Origin: Chloroflexota bacterium
GTDB lineage: Bacteria > Chloroflexota > Limnocylindria > Limnocylindrales > CSP1-4
Length of the DNA stretch: 55,149 nt
Assembly: GCA_029778235.1 (NCBI GenBank)
Contig: JAKOQS010000005.1
Coordinates: 1-55,149, forward strand
Reading direction: 5' to 3'
Shown here piece after piece: positions 42,994 through 51,063 of the stretch (the first letter of the stretch is position 1; the number at the start of each line of letters is the position of its first letter). Below the pieces are notes generated by a model. It did no database searches and was not told where the DNA came from. It was given only the letters and a program-made list of their open reading frames with translations. Both the position numbers and the translations under genes were made by a program.

Positions 42994-43060
42994 CGCTCGG
43001 GCCCGATGGGCCCCGGGCGCCCGTGTGCGCCCTGGTCCGCCGCCGACCCGGGAGAACGGA

Positions 43061-43092
43061 CGGCCGGCGGCGGGCGGCCCCGCCGCCGGCCG
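43061..43092. terminator. Strong bidirectional hairpin between convergent genes
   Basis: A 14-bp perfect stem (43061-43074 with 43079-43092; left arm CGGCCGGCGGCGGG) closes a 4-nt CGGC loop. It is midway in the 119-nt gap between the hybrid kinase and the dihydropyrimidine dehydrogenase. No T-tract flanks it on either side. Confidence 0.6.
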
Positions 43093-43112
43093 CCGCCGTC
43101 CCGGCCCGCCGG

Positions 43113-45716
43113 TCAGTGGATGGCGGCCGCCCCTTCGAGCGCCTCGAAGGTGATGCATCCCTCCACCGGGCAGACGTACTGGCAGAGGCGGCAGCCCACG
43201 CAGTAGTCGCCGTCCACCGACAGCTTCGTCGTCCCGTTGGTCCGCTCCAGGCGGATCGCCTGGTGGGCGCCGTCCTCGCAGGCCGCGTAGCAGAGATGGC
43301 AGTGGACGCAGGTCTCCGGGTCGATGTGGGCGAGCAGCCGGAACTCCTGGTCGAGGTTGCCCCAGTCGGTGATCCCGGGGAGCGCCTTCCCGACCAGCTC
43401 GGACGGGCTTGTCAGGCCCTTGGACCCCAGGTAGGTGGACAGTCCGTCCACGAGGTCGTCGATCAGTCGGAACCCGTAGTGCATGACGCTCGTGCCGACC
43501 TGGACGGTGGTCGCCCCGAGGAGGAGGAAGTCCACGGCGTCCCGCCAGGTCTCGATGCCGCCGATGCCGGAGACCGGCAGCCCCACCTTGGGATCGGCTG
43601 CCACCTGGGAGAGCATGTTGAGCGCGATGGGCTTGACCGCCGGTCCGGCGTATCCGCCGTGCGAGCCCTTGCCGCGCACGTCGGGCAGGGGCGCCCAGGT
43701 GTCGAGGTCCGCGCCGATCAGGCTGCTGATCGTGTTGATGAGGGCGATCCCGTCGGCGTTCGCTTCCCGGGCCGCCCGGGCCGGGTACCGGATGTCCGTG
43801 ATGTTGGGCGTGAGCTTGACCAGGACCGGCATCTCCGCCTTCTCCATCACCCACTCGGTGATCAGCCGGACGTAGTCCGGGACCTGGCCCACCGCGGCGC
43901 CCATGCCGCGCTCGCTCATGCCATGCGGGCAGCCGAAGTTGAGCTCGTACCCGTCGGCGCCGGTGTCGTTGCACTTGGCGAGGATCTCGTGCCACGCCTC
44001 GCGCTTCGCCTCGACCATCAGGCTGATGACGACGGCCCGGTCCGGGTATCGCTTCTTGACGTCGCGGATCTCGGCGATGTTGACGTCCGTGGGCCGGTCG
44101 CTGATCAGCTCGATGTTGTTGATGCCCACCACACGTCGGCCGTGGTAGTCGAACGAGCCCAGGCGGGCGGTCACGTTGCGGATCGGGTCGCCGATCGTCT
44201 TCCAGACCGCGCCGCCCCAGCCGGCGTCGAACGCGCGAGAGACCATCTCGCCGGTGTTCGAGATCGGGCACGACGCGAGCCAGAACGGGTTGGGGCTGCG
44301 GATCCCGGCCATCTCGGTGAACAGGTCCACGCCCGGGACGGTGGCCGCGGCCCGGTCGACCGGGACGATCCGCGGCCCGCCGAGCCCGAGCGCGTCCACG
44401 ATGGAGCGGGCGGCGAGCTTCCCTGCCTGGACGGCGTTCACGACCTCCGCGCCGCCATTGGTGATGTCGCCGATGGCCCACACCCGGGGATCGCCGGTCC
44501 GGCCCGTCGCGGGGTCGGCCACCACCACGCCGTCGCGCCGCTGGATGCCGAACGCGCCGAGGATGGCGTCGAGCCCTGCGGGGTCGTCCTGCCCGACCGC
44601 CCGGACGACGGTGTCGAGCTCGACCTCGAAGCGCGAGCCCGCGACGGGGACCGGGCGCCGGCGGCCCGACGCGTCCGGATCGCCGAGTGCCATCCGCTCG
44701 AGGATGACGGACGCCACGGCGCCATCGCCGCGGATCTCCACGGGCGCGGTAAGCCACCGGATGGCGACGCCGAGCGAGCGCGCCAGCTCGATCGCGTGCG
44801 GATATGCGGGCGTCTCCGCCTGGGTCCGGCGGTAGAAGAGCGTGACCTCCTCGGCGCCGAGCCGGACGGCCGCGGCCGCCGCGTCGAATGCGGTGCTGCC
44901 GCCGCCGATCACGCCGACCCGCCGGCCGAGCGGCACGTGCGCCGCACCCCTGCTCTCGTCGATCGCGTGCCCGATGAGGTCGAGCGCGTCCACGACGCCG
45001 GCGAGGTCCTCGCCGGGGATGCCGAGCGGCTTCGCACGCCCGAGGCCGACCGCGAGGACGACGGCGTCGTTCCCCGCGAGGAGGGCACCCGGCTCCACGT
45101 CGCGCCCGACGACCGAGCCGAGCGCGAAGCTGGCGCCCGCGCGCTCCACCTCGGCCACGTCCACCGCGACGGTCTCGCGCGGGAGGCGCCAAGGGACGAT
45201 CCCGTGGTCACCGAGCCCGCCCGCGCGCTCGTGCGCGTCGTGCAGGGTGACGGCGACGCCGGCCTTCCGGAGCTCGGCCGCGCACGCGAGGCCGGCCGGC
45301 CCCGCGCCGACGACCGCGACGCTCACCGGCGCCTCCTCGGCGGGCGCGAAGTACGCCTCGCCGGATGCGGCGTGGGTCTCCACCGCGTACCGCTGGAGGC
45401 GCCCGATCGCGATCGGGTGGTCCATCGCGTTGCGGACGCACGCGCCCTCGCAGAGGCGCTCCACGGGGCACGCGGCCCCGCAGGTGGCGCCGAGGGGGTT
45501 GGCGGACAGGATGGTGCGGGCGCTGCCGGCGACGTTCCCCGTGGCGATCTTCCGGATGAAGCCGGGGACGTCGATGCTCGTGGGGCACGCGATCGTGCAC
45601 GGCGCGTCGAAGCAGAAGAGGCACCGTTCGGCCTCTGTGCGCGCGGCGGCCGGGGTGAGCAGCGGCAGCGGAAGGAACGGGTCGGGCTCCCGCCCGACGG
45701 TCGCGTCGACGGTCAT
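43113..45716 (-). CDS. preT-preA: Fused NAD(P)-dependent dihydropyrimidine dehydrogenase (PreT-PreA)
   Basis: This protein is 867 aa from ATG 45716. N-terminal Fe-S cysteines (RCLFCFDAPCTIACP, CGAACPVERLCEGAC) precede an FAD domain (VAVVGAGPAGLACA) and an NAD(P)H domain (VGVIGGGSTAFDAA), as in PreT/GltD. From about 450 comes the FMN barrel of PreA/dihydroorotate-dehydrogenase type with catalytic Cys in NFGCPHGMSERGMG, VKLTPNITDI and SGIGGIETWRDA. Two C-terminal [4Fe-4S] motifs (CVHCHLCYAAC, CVGCRLCQYVCP) complete it. The order is that of eukaryotic DPYD. It reduces uracil/thymine to dihydropyrimidine (or the reverse). No dihydropyrimidinase or beta-ureidopropionase gene is in the window. Residues before ATG 45716 look non-coding. 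Confidence 0.93.
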   Translation of the reverse strand: MTVDATVGREPDPFLPLPLLTPAAARTEAERCLFCFDAPCTIACPTSIDVPGFIRKIATGNVAGSARTILSANPLGATCGAACPVERLCEGACVRNAMDHPIAIGRLQRYAVETHAASGEAYFAPAEEAPVSVAVVGAGPAGLACAAELRKAGVAVTLHDAHERAGGLGDHGIVPWRLPRETVAVDVAEVERAGASFALGSVVGRDVEPGALLAGNDAVVLAVGLGRAKPLGIPGEDLAGVVDALDLIGHAIDESRGAAHVPLGRRVGVIGGGSTAFDAAAAAVRLGAEEVTLFYRRTQAETPAYPHAIELARSLGVAIRWLTAPVEIRGDGAVASVILERMALGDPDASGRRRPVPVAGSRFEVELDTVVRAVGQDDPAGLDAILGAFGIQRRDGVVVADPATGRTGDPRVWAIGDITNGGAEVVNAVQAGKLAARSIVDALGLGGPRIVPVDRAAATVPGVDLFTEMAGIRSPNPFWLASCPISNTGEMVSRAFDAGWGGAVWKTIGDPIRNVTARLGSFDYHGRRVVGINNIELISDRPTDVNIAEIRDVKKRYPDRAVVISLMVEAKREAWHEILAKCNDTGADGYELNFGCPHGMSERGMGAAVGQVPDYVRLITEWVMEKAEMPVLVKLTPNITDIRYPARAAREANADGIALINTISSLIGADLDTWAPLPDVRGKGSHGGYAGPAVKPIALNMLSQVAADPKVGLPVSGIGGIETWRDAVDFLLLGATTVQVGTSVMHYGFRLIDDLVDGLSTYLGSKGLTSPSELVGKALPGITDWGNLDQEFRLLAHIDPETCVHCHLCYAACEDGAHQAIRLERTNGTTKLSVDGDYCVGCRLCQYVCPVEGCITFEALEGAAAIH

Positions 45717-45973
45717 CTCCCTCAGGACCCTCGTTCCGGTCGCCGGCGGGCGGCGACGTCCAGGAAACAGGGGGTCATCGTGCGCCCGGGTGGGGGGCCG
45801 GGTGGACGGCCGAAACGCCCGCCCTGACGGGCCGAAGGGCAGCCCACGCACCAGCGGGCCACGGGACCGCCGCCTGCGGTGGCCCGGGTCGGGCCGGTCC
45901 ATGCGACGGCCCCGGGTCGGGGCGGCGCGCCGTAGACTCGGGTGGTCGATCGCCGCAGAGAGGACGGACGCCC

Positions 45974-47059
45974 GTGGCTTCCACGATGCTCGCCGCCCGG
46001 TGGCACGGGCGGCGCGACGTCCGCGTCGAGCGGATCTCCGTGCCCGTGCCGGGTCCCGGCGAGGTGCTCCTCCGCGTCCGCTGGTGCGGGATCTGCGGGA
46101 CGGACGTCGAGGAGTACCGCGAGGGCCCCACGGTCATCCCCGTGGACCGCCCCAACCCGATCACGGGCCAGCGCGCGCCGGTCACCCTCGGGCACGAGTT
46201 CGCCGGGACGGTGGTGGCCGTCGGCGACGGTGTCGCCGCCTTCGCCCCGGGAGACCGGGTGGCGCCGGACGTCTGCCTCTTCTGCGGGACCTGCCGCTAC
46301 TGCCTGCGCCACGAGTTCGCGCTGTGTGAGTCGTGGGCGACGATCGGCTTCCATGCCGACGGCGGGCTCGCCGAGTACGCCAGGGTCCCGGCGGCGCTCT
46401 GCCGGCCGCTCCCCGCCTCGATCGGCGAGGACGAGGCCGCGCTCATCGAGACGACGGAAGTCGCGGTGCGCGCGATCCGCCATGGGGCCGTGCATCTCGG
46501 CGACACGGTGGCGGTCGTCGGCGACGGCGCGGTGGGCCTCATCGTGGCGCAGGTCGCCCGGGCCGCCGGCGCGACACGCGTCGTCCTCCTCGGCCACCGG
46601 CCGGCCCGCCTCGCGGTGGGGCTGCGCCTGGGCGCCGACGCAGCCATCGACACCGGGGACGCGGCGTGGCCGGAGGCGTTCGCCGACGCGACCGCGGGGC
46701 TCGCCGCGGACGTGACGGTCGAGTGCGGCGGAACGTCCGGGGCGATCCGCGACTCGATCGCGGCCACGCGCAAGGGGGGTCGGGTGGTCCTCCTGGCGGT
46801 CACCAGCGCCCCGATCCCCGTGGACACCTGGCCGATCGTCGCCGGTGAGCTCACGGTCGTCGGGAGCGTCCAGCATCACTTCGACGAGGACCTCCCCGCC
46901 GCGATCGACCTCATCGCATCCGGGCGGGTGGACGTCCGTTCGCTCATCACCCGCCGGATCCCGCTTGAGCGGGTCGTCGCCGACGGTTTCGAGGCGCGGC
47001 ACGATCCCGACGACATCAAGGTGCTCGTGGCGACGGCGCCGGAAGGGGGACCGGGATGA
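45974..47059 (+). CDS. Zinc-dependent medium-chain alcohol dehydrogenase (2,3-butanediol dehydrogenase-like)
   Basis: This protein is 361 aa from GTG 45974, with AGAGGA upstream; ATG 45986 is possible. Catalytic zinc ligands are C38 (CGICGTD), H74/E75 (GHEFAG) and a later Glu (IETTEVAV). Structural-zinc cysteines are C104, C107, C110 and C118. The NAD site is VGDGAVGLIVAQVA. CGICGTDVEEYREGP and the PNPITG/PVTLGHEF spacing closely match (R,R)-butanediol dehydrogenases, but sugar-alcohol dehydrogenases share these features. The stop overlaps the SDR start (ATGA), so two dehydrogenases act together, likely on successive or shared polyol/ketone substrates. TAGACT (45933-45938) is a possible -10. 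Confidence 0.92.
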   Translation: MASTMLAARWHGRRDVRVERISVPVPGPGEVLLRVRWCGICGTDVEEYREGPTVIPVDRPNPITGQRAPVTLGHEFAGTVVAVGDGVAAFAPGDRVAPDVCLFCGTCRYCLRHEFALCESWATIGFHADGGLAEYARVPAALCRPLPASIGEDEAALIETTEVAVRAIRHGAVHLGDTVAVVGDGAVGLIVAQVARAAGATRVVLLGHRPARLAVGLRLGADAAIDTGDAAWPEAFADATAGLAADVTVECGGTSGAIRDSIAATRKGGRVVLLAVTSAPIPVDTWPIVAGELTVVGSVQHHFDEDLPAAIDLIASGRVDVRSLITRRIPLERVVADGFEARHDPDDIKVLVATAPEGGPG

Positions 47060-47775
47060 GGCACGCGGTCGTCACCGGCGGCGCGAAGGGGATCGGCCTC
47101 GGCATCGTGCGGGCGCTCGCGGCCGAGGGGTGGCGCTGCTCGGTCCTGGACCTCGACCCTCTCGGGGCGGCTGCCGCGGCCGAGGCCGGAGGCGACCACC
47201 TGTCGGTGGACGTCACGCGTCCGGACGACCTCCGGGCGGCGTTCGCGTCGCTCGCGGCGCGGATCGGGCCGGTGGACGCACTGGTGAACGCGGCGGGCAT
47301 CAACCTGACGGGCCCCGCCGAGGAGCTGTCCGACGAGGACTGGCGACGGGTCATCGACGTGGACCTCTCGGGCACGTTCTTCGCGTGCGCGGCGGCGTTC
47401 CCGTGGCTCGCGCCGGACGCCTCGGTCGTGAACGTGGCCTCGGTCATGGCCTCACGGGCGCGCGCGGGTCGCGTCGCGTACTCGGCGGCGAAGGCGGGGG
47501 TCGTGGCGATGACGCGGACGCTCGCGATCGAGTGGGCGGACCGGGGGGTCCGCGTGAACGCCGTCGCGCCCGGCTGGACGGACACCCCGCTGATCCGGGG
47601 ACAGGTCGCGGCGGGCACGCTCGACCTGGGCCCCGTCCTCCGGCGCGTGCCGATGGGCAGGCTGGCGACGGTGGACGAGGTCGCGGCCGCCGTCCTCTTC
47701 CTGCTGGACGAGCGCGCGTCGTTCGTGACCGGCCACGTGCTCGTCGTGGACGGGGGCTACCTCGCCGCGGGCTGA
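47056..47775 (+). CDS. Short-chain dehydrogenase/reductase
   Basis: This 239-aa classical SDR has cofactor motif TGGAKGIG at residues 8-15, an acidic D after beta-2 (VLDLD, NAD preference), and NAAG. The catalytic set is Asn, Ser (NVASVMAS), Tyr and Lys (VAYSAAKAG). The C-terminal VLVVDGGY ending is typical of FabG-like family members. It starts inside the alcohol dehydrogenase stop (ATGA overlap), so expression is coupled. Likely role is NAD-dependent oxidation of a secondary alcohol in the same catabolic route. The substrate cannot be told. It converges with the LysR gene, only 7 nt apart. Confidence 0.93.
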   Translation: MRHAVVTGGAKGIGLGIVRALAAEGWRCSVLDLDPLGAAAAAEAGGDHLSVDVTRPDDLRAAFASLAARIGPVDALVNAAGINLTGPAEELSDEDWRRVIDVDLSGTFFACAAAFPWLAPDASVVNVASVMASRARAGRVAYSAAKAGVVAMTRTLAIEWADRGVRVNAVAPGWTDTPLIRGQVAAGTLDLGPVLRRVPMGRLATVDEVAAAVLFLLDERASFVTGHVLVVDGGYLAAG

Positions 47776-47782
47776 CGGCCGG

Positions 47783-48718
47783 TCACGTCGCCTGGCGGCG
47801 CGCGCCGTGCCCGATCTCCGCGCACACCTCCACGGCCGTCGCGACGAACGCCTCCGCCGCGGGCGCTCGGACCCTGTCCGCATGCCATGCGATGACGATC
47901 GTCCGCGCCGGCACGTCGATCGGGAAGGCCGCGACGCCGGAGTCGTGCTCCTCGAACGCGAGCGCGGGCAAGAGAGCGGAGCCGAAGCCGGTGGCCACGA
48001 GTCCCTGGATGGTGGCGTTGTCGTTGGACCGGAACACGATCCGCGGGGTCAGTCCGTGGACGAGAAGGGCGTCCTCCATGAGAGCCCCGCTCCGACTGGG
48101 GTGGAACCCGATGAGCGGCTCGTTCGCGAGGTCGGCGAGCGTGGGGTGGCGGGCGCGGGTCGCGAGGGGCGAGTCGGCGGCCGTCAGGAGCAGCCACGGG
48201 TCGTGGAGGAGCTCGGCGTGTCCGAACGGGCCCTCTGGGAGCGGCAGGACGCTGAAGGCGAGGTCCAGGTCGCCGGATTCGACGAGCGCGAGCAGGCTCT
48301 GGTCGCTGTCGCTGTCCCGCATCTCGATCTCGACACCCGGCCAACGCTCCACGAAGCGGTTCACGAGCGTCGGGAGGATGCGGGCGCTGACGCTCTGGTA
48401 CGTGCCGACGCGCAGCGGGCCGGCAGCGCCCGCCGCGTACTCGCGCAGGTCGGCCCGCGCTGCGCTCAGCCGTGAAGCCACCGCGTCCGCGTGGCGGACG
48501 AGGATCCGGCCGGCGGGCGTGAGCGCGATCCGGCGTCGCCCCCGACCCCGGTCGACGAGCCGGAGCCCGACGATCGCCTCGAGCGCGGCGAGGTGCTGGC
48601 TGACCGAGGACTGCGTGTAGTCGAGCTCCTCGGCCGCGGCGTGGAACGAGCCGCTGCGCGCGAGCGCGCGCAGCGTTTCCAGGTGACGGAGCTCCAGGCC
48701 GGACCAAAGATCTGTCAT
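47783..48718 (-). CDS. LysR family transcriptional regulator
   Basis: This 311-aa protein has an N-terminal winged HTH (about 9-68: LRHLETLRALARSGSFHAAAEELDYTQSSVSQHLAALE). The LysR substrate-binding domain is about 95-300 (PLRVGTYQSVSARILPTLVNRFVERWP, DLAFSVLP, GFGSALLPALA). It is divergent from a 46-aa membrane-protein gene across 62 nt. A TTCTG-N5-CAGAA palindrome that fits the T-N11-A rule lies between them. Promoter TTGATA-N18-TAAACA is visible on the minus strand. It probably controls itself and the small gene; the ADH/SDR operon converging on it is a second candidate target. The effector is unknown. Confidence 0.94.
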   Translation of the reverse strand: MTDLWSGLELRHLETLRALARSGSFHAAAEELDYTQSSVSQHLAALEAIVGLRLVDRGRGRRRIALTPAGRILVRHADAVASRLSAARADLREYAAGAAGPLRVGTYQSVSARILPTLVNRFVERWPGVEIEMRDSDSDQSLLALVESGDLDLAFSVLPLPEGPFGHAELLHDPWLLLTAADSPLATRARHPTLADLANEPLIGFHPSRSGALMEDALLVHGLTPRIVFRSNDNATIQGLVATGFGSALLPALAFEEHDSGVAAFPIDVPARTIVIAWHADRVRAPAAEAFVATAVEVCAEIGHGARRQAT

Positions 48719-48725
48719 CGCGATC

Positions 48726-48740
48726 TTCTGTTTACCAGAA
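48726..48740. promoter_or_regulatory. LysR-type operator (T-N11-A palindrome)
   Basis: TTCTG-TTTAC-CAGAA has perfect 5-bp arms, with the T (48727) and A (48739) separated by 11 nt. It lies 8 nt upstream of the lysR start, overlaps its own -10 region and sits just left of the divergent promoter's -35. Confidence 0.6.
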
Positions 48741-48745
48741 ACCCG

Positions 48746-48774
48746 TTGCTCTTATCAACCGACCCGCCTAGGGT
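48746..48774 (+). promoter_or_regulatory. Promoter of the 46-aa membrane protein, leaderless
   Basis: TTGCTC (48746-48751), 17 nt, TAGGGT (48769-48774), then 6 nt to ATG 48781. Both boxes and spacing fit a sigma-70 promoter firing at the start codon. Confidence 0.6.
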
Positions 48775-48780
48775 GAGGGC

Positions 48781-48921
48781 ATGGATCTACCGACCCTGCT
48801 CCTGCTGATCGGCGTCGTGTTCGCGGTCTTCGCCGGTCTCGCGGCCATCGACGGCGCCGACTCCCGCGGCTGGGAGGACACGCGGCCTTGGTGGCCGGAC
48901 GAGGCCCCCAGGGCCGTCTGA
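48781..48921 (+). CDS. 46-aa single-TM protein divergent from LysR
   Basis: This small frame starts at ATG 48781 with MDLPTLLLLIGVVFAVFAGL, a single hydrophobic helix (about 4-22). A short hydrophilic tail follows (AAIDGADSRGWEDTRPWWPDEAPRAV split across the stop-proximal half). It is supported by a promoter exactly 6 nt upstream and by a strong hairpin 20 nt after the stop, so it is a complete transcription unit. No family is known to me. Position opposite LysR suggests LysR control. Confidence 0.68.
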   Translation: MDLPTLLLLIGVVFAVFAGLAAIDGADSRGWEDTRPWWPDEAPRAV

Positions 48922-48940
48922 CACAGCCTCCTCCTCCGCT

Positions 48941-48974
48941 CGCCCCCGGGCCCGTCCGAGTCGGCCCGGGGGCG
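48941..48974 (+). terminator. Rho-independent-type terminator
   Basis: CGCCCCCGGGCC (48941-48952) and its exact inverse GGCCCGGGGGCG (48963-48974) form a 12-bp stem with a 10-nt loop, followed by TTCCCTTCCT. It ends the 46-aa protein unit. Confidence 0.75.
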
Positions 48975-49082
48975 TTCCCTTCCTCCGGGCGACCCGCGGC
49001 CGAAGTCCGGCCGTGTCCGGTGCAGGGGCTCGGCGACCGCGATCGCCCGACGGTCGGGCCGTCTCCGAGCGCGAGACCGGGA

Positions 49083-49400
49083 TCACGCTCGACGTGGACG
49101 CCACGGCCCGGGAGGCGCGGCGCGGACACGAGCCAGCCCCACGGGCTCGTCGCCGGCGGGCGCGGCTCCATCCCCGCCCTCGAGCTCCTGGTCCACGGCC
49201 GTGCCGTCGCAGCGTGGGCCACGCGAGAAGTCCCACGCATGCGGCTCCTCCTCCTGCACGCCGCGCGGCCATGACGGCTCCCATCGGGGCCTGATCATCG
49301 TGAAGTCGGTGGGGCCGAGGATGACGAGCAGCGCGATCCCGCCGGCGAGCAGCACCAGCGCGACCGCCGCGAGCGTCACCGAGGCGAGGGTCCCGTCCAT
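49083..49400 (-). CDS. Putative small single-TM protein downstream of ETF-QO
   Basis: This 105-aa frame has an N-terminal helix (about 7-29: LAAVALVLLAGGIALLVIL) followed by a Trp/Pro-containing hydrophilic region (MIRPRWEPSWPRGVQ, HAWDFSRGPRCDG). The last 40 residues are Gly/Ala/Pro-rich and may only reflect GC-rich sequence. It lies 70 nt downstream of the ETF-QO stop on the same strand and could be the last gene of that operon. No family or ribosome site was recognised, so this is a moderate call. Confidence 0.5.
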   Translation of the reverse strand: MDGTLASVTLAAVALVLLAGGIALLVILGPTDFTMIRPRWEPSWPRGVQEEEPHAWDFSRGPRCDGTAVDQELEGGDGAAPAGDEPVGLARVRAAPPGPWRPRRA

Positions 49401-49470
49401 CGCGGGACCAGCATGGACCCGCGCGCCGGCGGTCTCCAGAGCCGGACGTCGCCGCGACGCCCGTCCGCCT

Positions 49471-51063
49471 CTACATCTGCTTGAAACGCGGACCCTCGCC
49501 GCCCTCGGGCGGCTGCCAGCGGATGTTCTCCAGCGGGCACTTCACCGCGCACGTCATGCAGTGCAGGCAGTTGGACGCGGAGAGGACGATCCGCTCGCCG
49601 TCCCACCGGTACACCTGCCCCGGGCAGAAGTGCGTGCACGAGTTCGCGTAGTCGCCCTCGCACGCCAGGCACTTCGCCGGGTCCAGGACCTCCATGTGCG
49701 CCGGTTCGTCCTCGCGATGGATCGAGCCCGTGAGGCTCACGAACGTGGCGCCATCCATCCCGCCCGGATCGGGCCGGTCGAGCCGGGCTCCCTTCTTCGT
49801 CGCCTCGAAGTCCGGCTCCATCGACATCCGCGCCGGGATGAAGCGCTGGACCATCGACAGCGGGGCACCGACGTACGTGCCCCAGCGGAAGCTCTGGCGG
49901 TAGTTGCGGGCGTGCCGCATGTCGGGCAGCACGCCGCTCGCCTCGAGGCGGTCGCGGTAGCCGGCCAGCGGGATCCGGTCGCCGTCGGGCTCGGCCATGC
50001 CGGCCGCGACGGTCTCCGCCGCCGCGACGCCGGAGCGGATCGCGTAGTGGATCCCCTTGATCTTCTCCATGTTCACGAAGCCGGCGCCGTCGCCGACGAC
50101 GAGCGCACCGGGGACCGCGATCTTGCCGAGCGCGTGGTATCCGCCCTCGGGGATCGTCTTCGCGCCGGTGGCGATCGTGACCGAGCCCTTCAGGAGATCG
50201 GCGATGAACGGGTGCGCCCGGTAGCGCTCGAACTCGCGCTGCGGCGTGAGGTCGCCGTACTTCCAGTCGAGGCCCATGATCAGGCCGACAGAGACGAGCT
50301 TCTCCCCCATCGAGTAGAGGAACCCGCCGCCGAAGACGCTCGGCGGGTTCGGATACCCCAGGGTGTGCATCACGCGGCCGATGCCGAACCGGTTCTCGCC
50401 GGGGAACGCGACGACGGCCTTGATGCCGAGCGAGTAGACCTGCGGATTGCGCCCGGCGCCGAACCGCTCGCGCAGCTGGGTGGAGAGGACGCCGCGCGAC
50501 CCGTCCGCAAGGATCGTCACCTTCGCGCGGATCTCCTCCGCGGGCCGGAAGTTCGCCTTCTCGTCGCCGTGCGCGTCGAGGCCCAGCTCGCCGAGCGCCA
50601 CACCCGTCACGCGGCCGTCCTCCACGAGGAGCCGGCGCGCGGAGTAGCCGGAGTAGATCTCCACGCCGGCCTTCTCGGCCCGGTCGGCCATGAACCCGAC
50701 GAGCCGGCTGAGGCTGATCGTGACGTCGCCGTGGTGGTCCATCGGCTTCGGGACCAGGCGCGGCGGGATGCGGATCGCACGCTCGCCGGCCGGACCGCCG
50801 AGGAGGAAGTACATCTCGTCGCGTTCGACGGGGTGCACGTGCTCCATGAACCGGCGGTCGTCGCGCCACCCGGGGATCAGCTCATCGAGGCAGTCGGCCT
50901 CGAACGCGGCGCCCGACAGGCAGTGGTAGCCGGGACGCGGGGCCTTGTCGACGACGGCCACCGAGGCGTCGCTGCCGGACGCCGCGAGCAGCTGCCGGAG
51001 CCGGATCGCAGCCGCGAGGCCGCCGGGTCCGGCGCCGACGACCAGGACATCGAGCGGCTTCAT
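49471..51063 (-). CDS. Electron transfer flavoprotein:quinone oxidoreductase (FixC-FixX/ETF-QO)
   Basis: This protein is 530 aa. The FAD site is VLVVGAGPGGLAAAIRL at the N-terminus, followed by the ETF-QO landmarks GYHCLSGAAFEADCL, ILADGSRGVLSTQL, VVGDGAGFVNMEKIKGIHYAIRSG and KKGARLDRPD. The C-terminal ferredoxin region (CLACEGDYANSCTHFCPG, then CLHCMTCAVKCP) holds one [4Fe-4S] cluster. It passes electrons from reduced ETF to the membrane quinone pool. Its ATG overlaps the stop of the fused EtfBA (ATGA), so ETF and its oxidoreductase are co-expressed. No acyl-CoA dehydrogenase is nearby, so the ETF electron donor is not identified. Confidence 0.95.
   Translation of the reverse strand: MKPLDVLVVGAGPGGLAAAIRLRQLLAASGSDASVAVVDKAPRPGYHCLSGAAFEADCLDELIPGWRDDRRFMEHVHPVERDEMYFLLGGPAGERAIRIPPRLVPKPMDHHGDVTISLSRLVGFMADRAEKAGVEIYSGYSARRLLVEDGRVTGVALGELGLDAHGDEKANFRPAEEIRAKVTILADGSRGVLSTQLRERFGAGRNPQVYSLGIKAVVAFPGENRFGIGRVMHTLGYPNPPSVFGGGFLYSMGEKLVSVGLIMGLDWKYGDLTPQREFERYRAHPFIADLLKGSVTIATGAKTIPEGGYHALGKIAVPGALVVGDGAGFVNMEKIKGIHYAIRSGVAAAETVAAGMAEPDGDRIPLAGYRDRLEASGVLPDMRHARNYRQSFRWGTYVGAPLSMVQRFIPARMSMEPDFEATKKGARLDRPDPGGMDGATFVSLTGSIHREDEPAHMEVLDPAKCLACEGDYANSCTHFCPGQVYRWDGERIVLSASNCLHCMTCAVKCPLENIRWQPPEGGEGPRFKQM

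Noticed and set aside
39685-45827. Very long open frames: 1835 codons minus (39685-45192) and 1722 codons plus (40659-45827)
   Set aside because: They overlap well-defined genes (phosphatase, PAS kinase, PreT-PreA) in other frames, encode Arg/Gly/Ala/Pro-rich sequence with no domain, and are a by-product of the very high GC content.
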